This document shows, in pieces, positions 62,892-64,000 of a stretch of 64,000 nt of DNA. Source of the DNA: Acidobacteriaceae bacterium (GTDB taxonomy: Bacteria > Acidobacteriota > Terriglobia > Terriglobales > Acidobacteriaceae); contig PLBY01000077.1 in assembly GCA_003134655.1 (NCBI GenBank), positions 1-64,000 on the forward strand, in the 5' to 3' direction. Under the pieces are notes generated by a model. The model saw only the letters and a program-made list of their open reading frames with translations. It had not been told where the DNA came from and did no database searches. How positions within the stretch are numbered: the first letter of the stretch is position 1; every line of letters starts with the position of its first letter. Both the position numbers and the translations under genes were made by a program.

Positions 62892-64000
62892 CTAGCTGAA
62901 TACCTGACGGAGCGCCGGGTAGATCTTGCGGTAGGTGCGATAGCTATGCTGCATCGTTTTCGAATTCGCTTGGTTGAGCGGGATTCGCGACGCCACGCGA
63001 ACTACTTTGTCACACGCTTCGTCCACGGAACTCCAAGCACCCACTCCTGTGCCCGCCAGAATGGCCGCGCCGTAGGCGGCGCCTTCCTCAGCCGCAACAA
63101 TTTCTACTTCGTGCGCATAGACGTCTGCCTGAATCTGGCGCCACAGCGGCGATCGCGCGCCGCCACCGCCCAAGCGAATCGACGTCACAGGAATTTTCAT
63201 CTCGTCGAAGATCGTGAATGTGTCTTTCAGGCTGTAGGCGACGCCTTCCATGACCGCACGAATAATGTGCCCACGCGTGTGGGAAGCCGTGAGTCCAACC
63301 AGGGCCGCGCGCGCGTTCGGATCCAGATGAGGCGTGCGCTCACCCATGAGGTACGGGACCCAGAATGCGCCCTCGGACCCGGCCGGAGCGGAAGTGGCTT
63401 CCTCGGCAAGAATGTCGTAGGGATCGCGTCCGTCCTTTGCCGCGACGCCGAAGCGATCGCGGAACCAGCGCAAAGACAATCCTGCAGATTGCGTAACACC
63501 CATCACGTGCCAGCGTCCTGGAATGGCGTGGCAGAAGGTGTGCAGCCGTCCTTGCGGGTCGAGCGACGGACGATCGGTCGCGGCGAAGACAACGCCGGAA
63601 GTACCGATGGTGGCGCTGACCGCGCCGGCCCGCGCGATGCCCATGCCGACTGCACCGGCTGCCTGGTCACCTGCTCCGGCCACGACCGGAGTTCCGACTC
63701 GCAGGCCCGTGGCCTCTGCACCGGCGGCGGACACCTTCCCGCAAACCGCAGGAGATTCGTGCAGCGCCGGAAGCAAGCCAACATCAATTCCGGACTTGCT
63801 CAGAACTTCGGCCGACCAGCGGCGGTTGGCAACGTCGAGGAGAAGCGTGCCCGACGCGTCCGCCATGTCGATGGCGCGTTCTCCGGTAAGACGAAAGCGC
63901 ACGTAGTCCTTGGGCAGCATCACGTGCGCCACGCGGGCCCAGTTGGCGGGTTCGGTCTCGCGCACCCAGAGCAGTTTGGTCAGCGTGAAATTGGTGAGCG
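62892..64000 (-). CDS. xylB: Xylulokinase, 3' part (cut by window end)
   Basis: The reading frame is open up to base 64000, where it reads LTNFTLTKLLWVRETEPANW, so the N-terminal part lies outside. The part seen has WARVAHVMLPKDYVRFRLTGE, VAGAGDQAAGAVGMGI and IGTSGVVF, typical of FGGY kinases, and VPYLMGERTPHLDPNARAALVGL, SIRLGGGGARSPLWRQIQADV and AEEGAAYGAAILAGTGVGA, all xylulokinase motifs. It phosphorylates D-xylulose after XylA. Confidence 0.94.
   Translation of the reverse strand, partial: LTNFTLTKLLWVRETEPANWARVAHVMLPKDYVRFRLTGERAIDMADASGTLLLDVANRRWSAEVLSKSGIDVGLLPALHESPAVCGKVSAAGAEATGLRVGTPVVAGAGDQAAGAVGMGIARAGAVSATIGTSGVVFAATDRPSLDPQGRLHTFCHAIPGRWHVMGVTQSAGLSLRWFRDRFGVAAKDGRDPYDILAEEATSAPAGSEGAFWVPYLMGERTPHLDPNARAALVGLTASHTRGHIIRAVMEGVAYSLKDTFTIFDEMKIPVTSIRLGGGGARSPLWRQIQADVYAHEVEIVAAEEGAAYGAAILAGTGVGAWSSVDEACDKVVRVASRIPLNQANSKTMQHSYRTYRKIYPALRQVFS

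Overview
The window looks like a chromosomal segment of an Acidobacteriota member, probably class Terriglobia. The reasons are the very large Oar-type TonB receptor with an N-terminal carboxypeptidase-regulatory domain, long secreted choice-of-anchor and FG-GAP proteins, many small lineage-type secreted proteins, high G+C, and an unusual density of dispersed palindromic repeats. The assignment is an inference from gene content; the 16S fragment was not compared with a database.

Layout. 1-680: the 5' third of a 16S rRNA gene on the minus strand, with its leader and a near-consensus promoter. 1200-3970: a mobile-element island with two copies of a REP-associated tyrosine transposase (RAYT; the first is frameshifted), each bracketed by inverted REP-type repeats, plus a 291-bp tandem duplication, a 17-bp tandem array and a lone PD-(D/E)XK endonuclease. 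4.5-19.5 kb: envelope and secreted proteins, a winged-helix regulator coupled to a membrane protein, two MacB/FtsX-type permeases without an ATPase, a PQQ-type propeller protein and a DUF2905 protein. 19.7-22.2 kb: a cobalamin riboswitch before a BtuB-like receptor. 22-31.9 kb: a hydrolase-like secreted protein, a class II aldolase, queA, a diheme oxidoreductase, a TonB C-terminal-domain protein, an RCK protein without a potassium filter, bactofilin and two DinB proteins. 32.3-39.6 kb: housekeeping genes rnr, glmM, cdaR, cdaA and xseA; cdaA-cdaR-glmM is the conserved c-di-AMP/cell-wall set. 40.9-44.2 kb: an acyl-CoA carboxylase beta subunit, then a two-gene cassette of a frameshifted TcmP gene and a phage Gp37/Gp68-like (DUF5131) three-cysteine protein. 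44.4-48.8 kb: a GH172-like protein, and a JAMM peptidase next to a cysteine synthase. 48.9-64 kb: a pentose-utilisation neighbourhood with xylose isomerase, a TPR protein, a giant TonB receptor, a GH3 beta-xylosidase/glucosidase, an FG-GAP/UnbV protein and xylulokinase cut by the window end.

The most unusual feature is the repeat landscape. At least eight families of short palindromic or composite repeats are scattered between genes. Copies of two of these families lie in frame inside the conserved genes queA and rnr, where they add peptide segments that the families do not normally have. This resembles the Rickettsia palindromic elements in principle. The RAYT pair is an obvious candidate for mobilising at least the REP family that flanks it.
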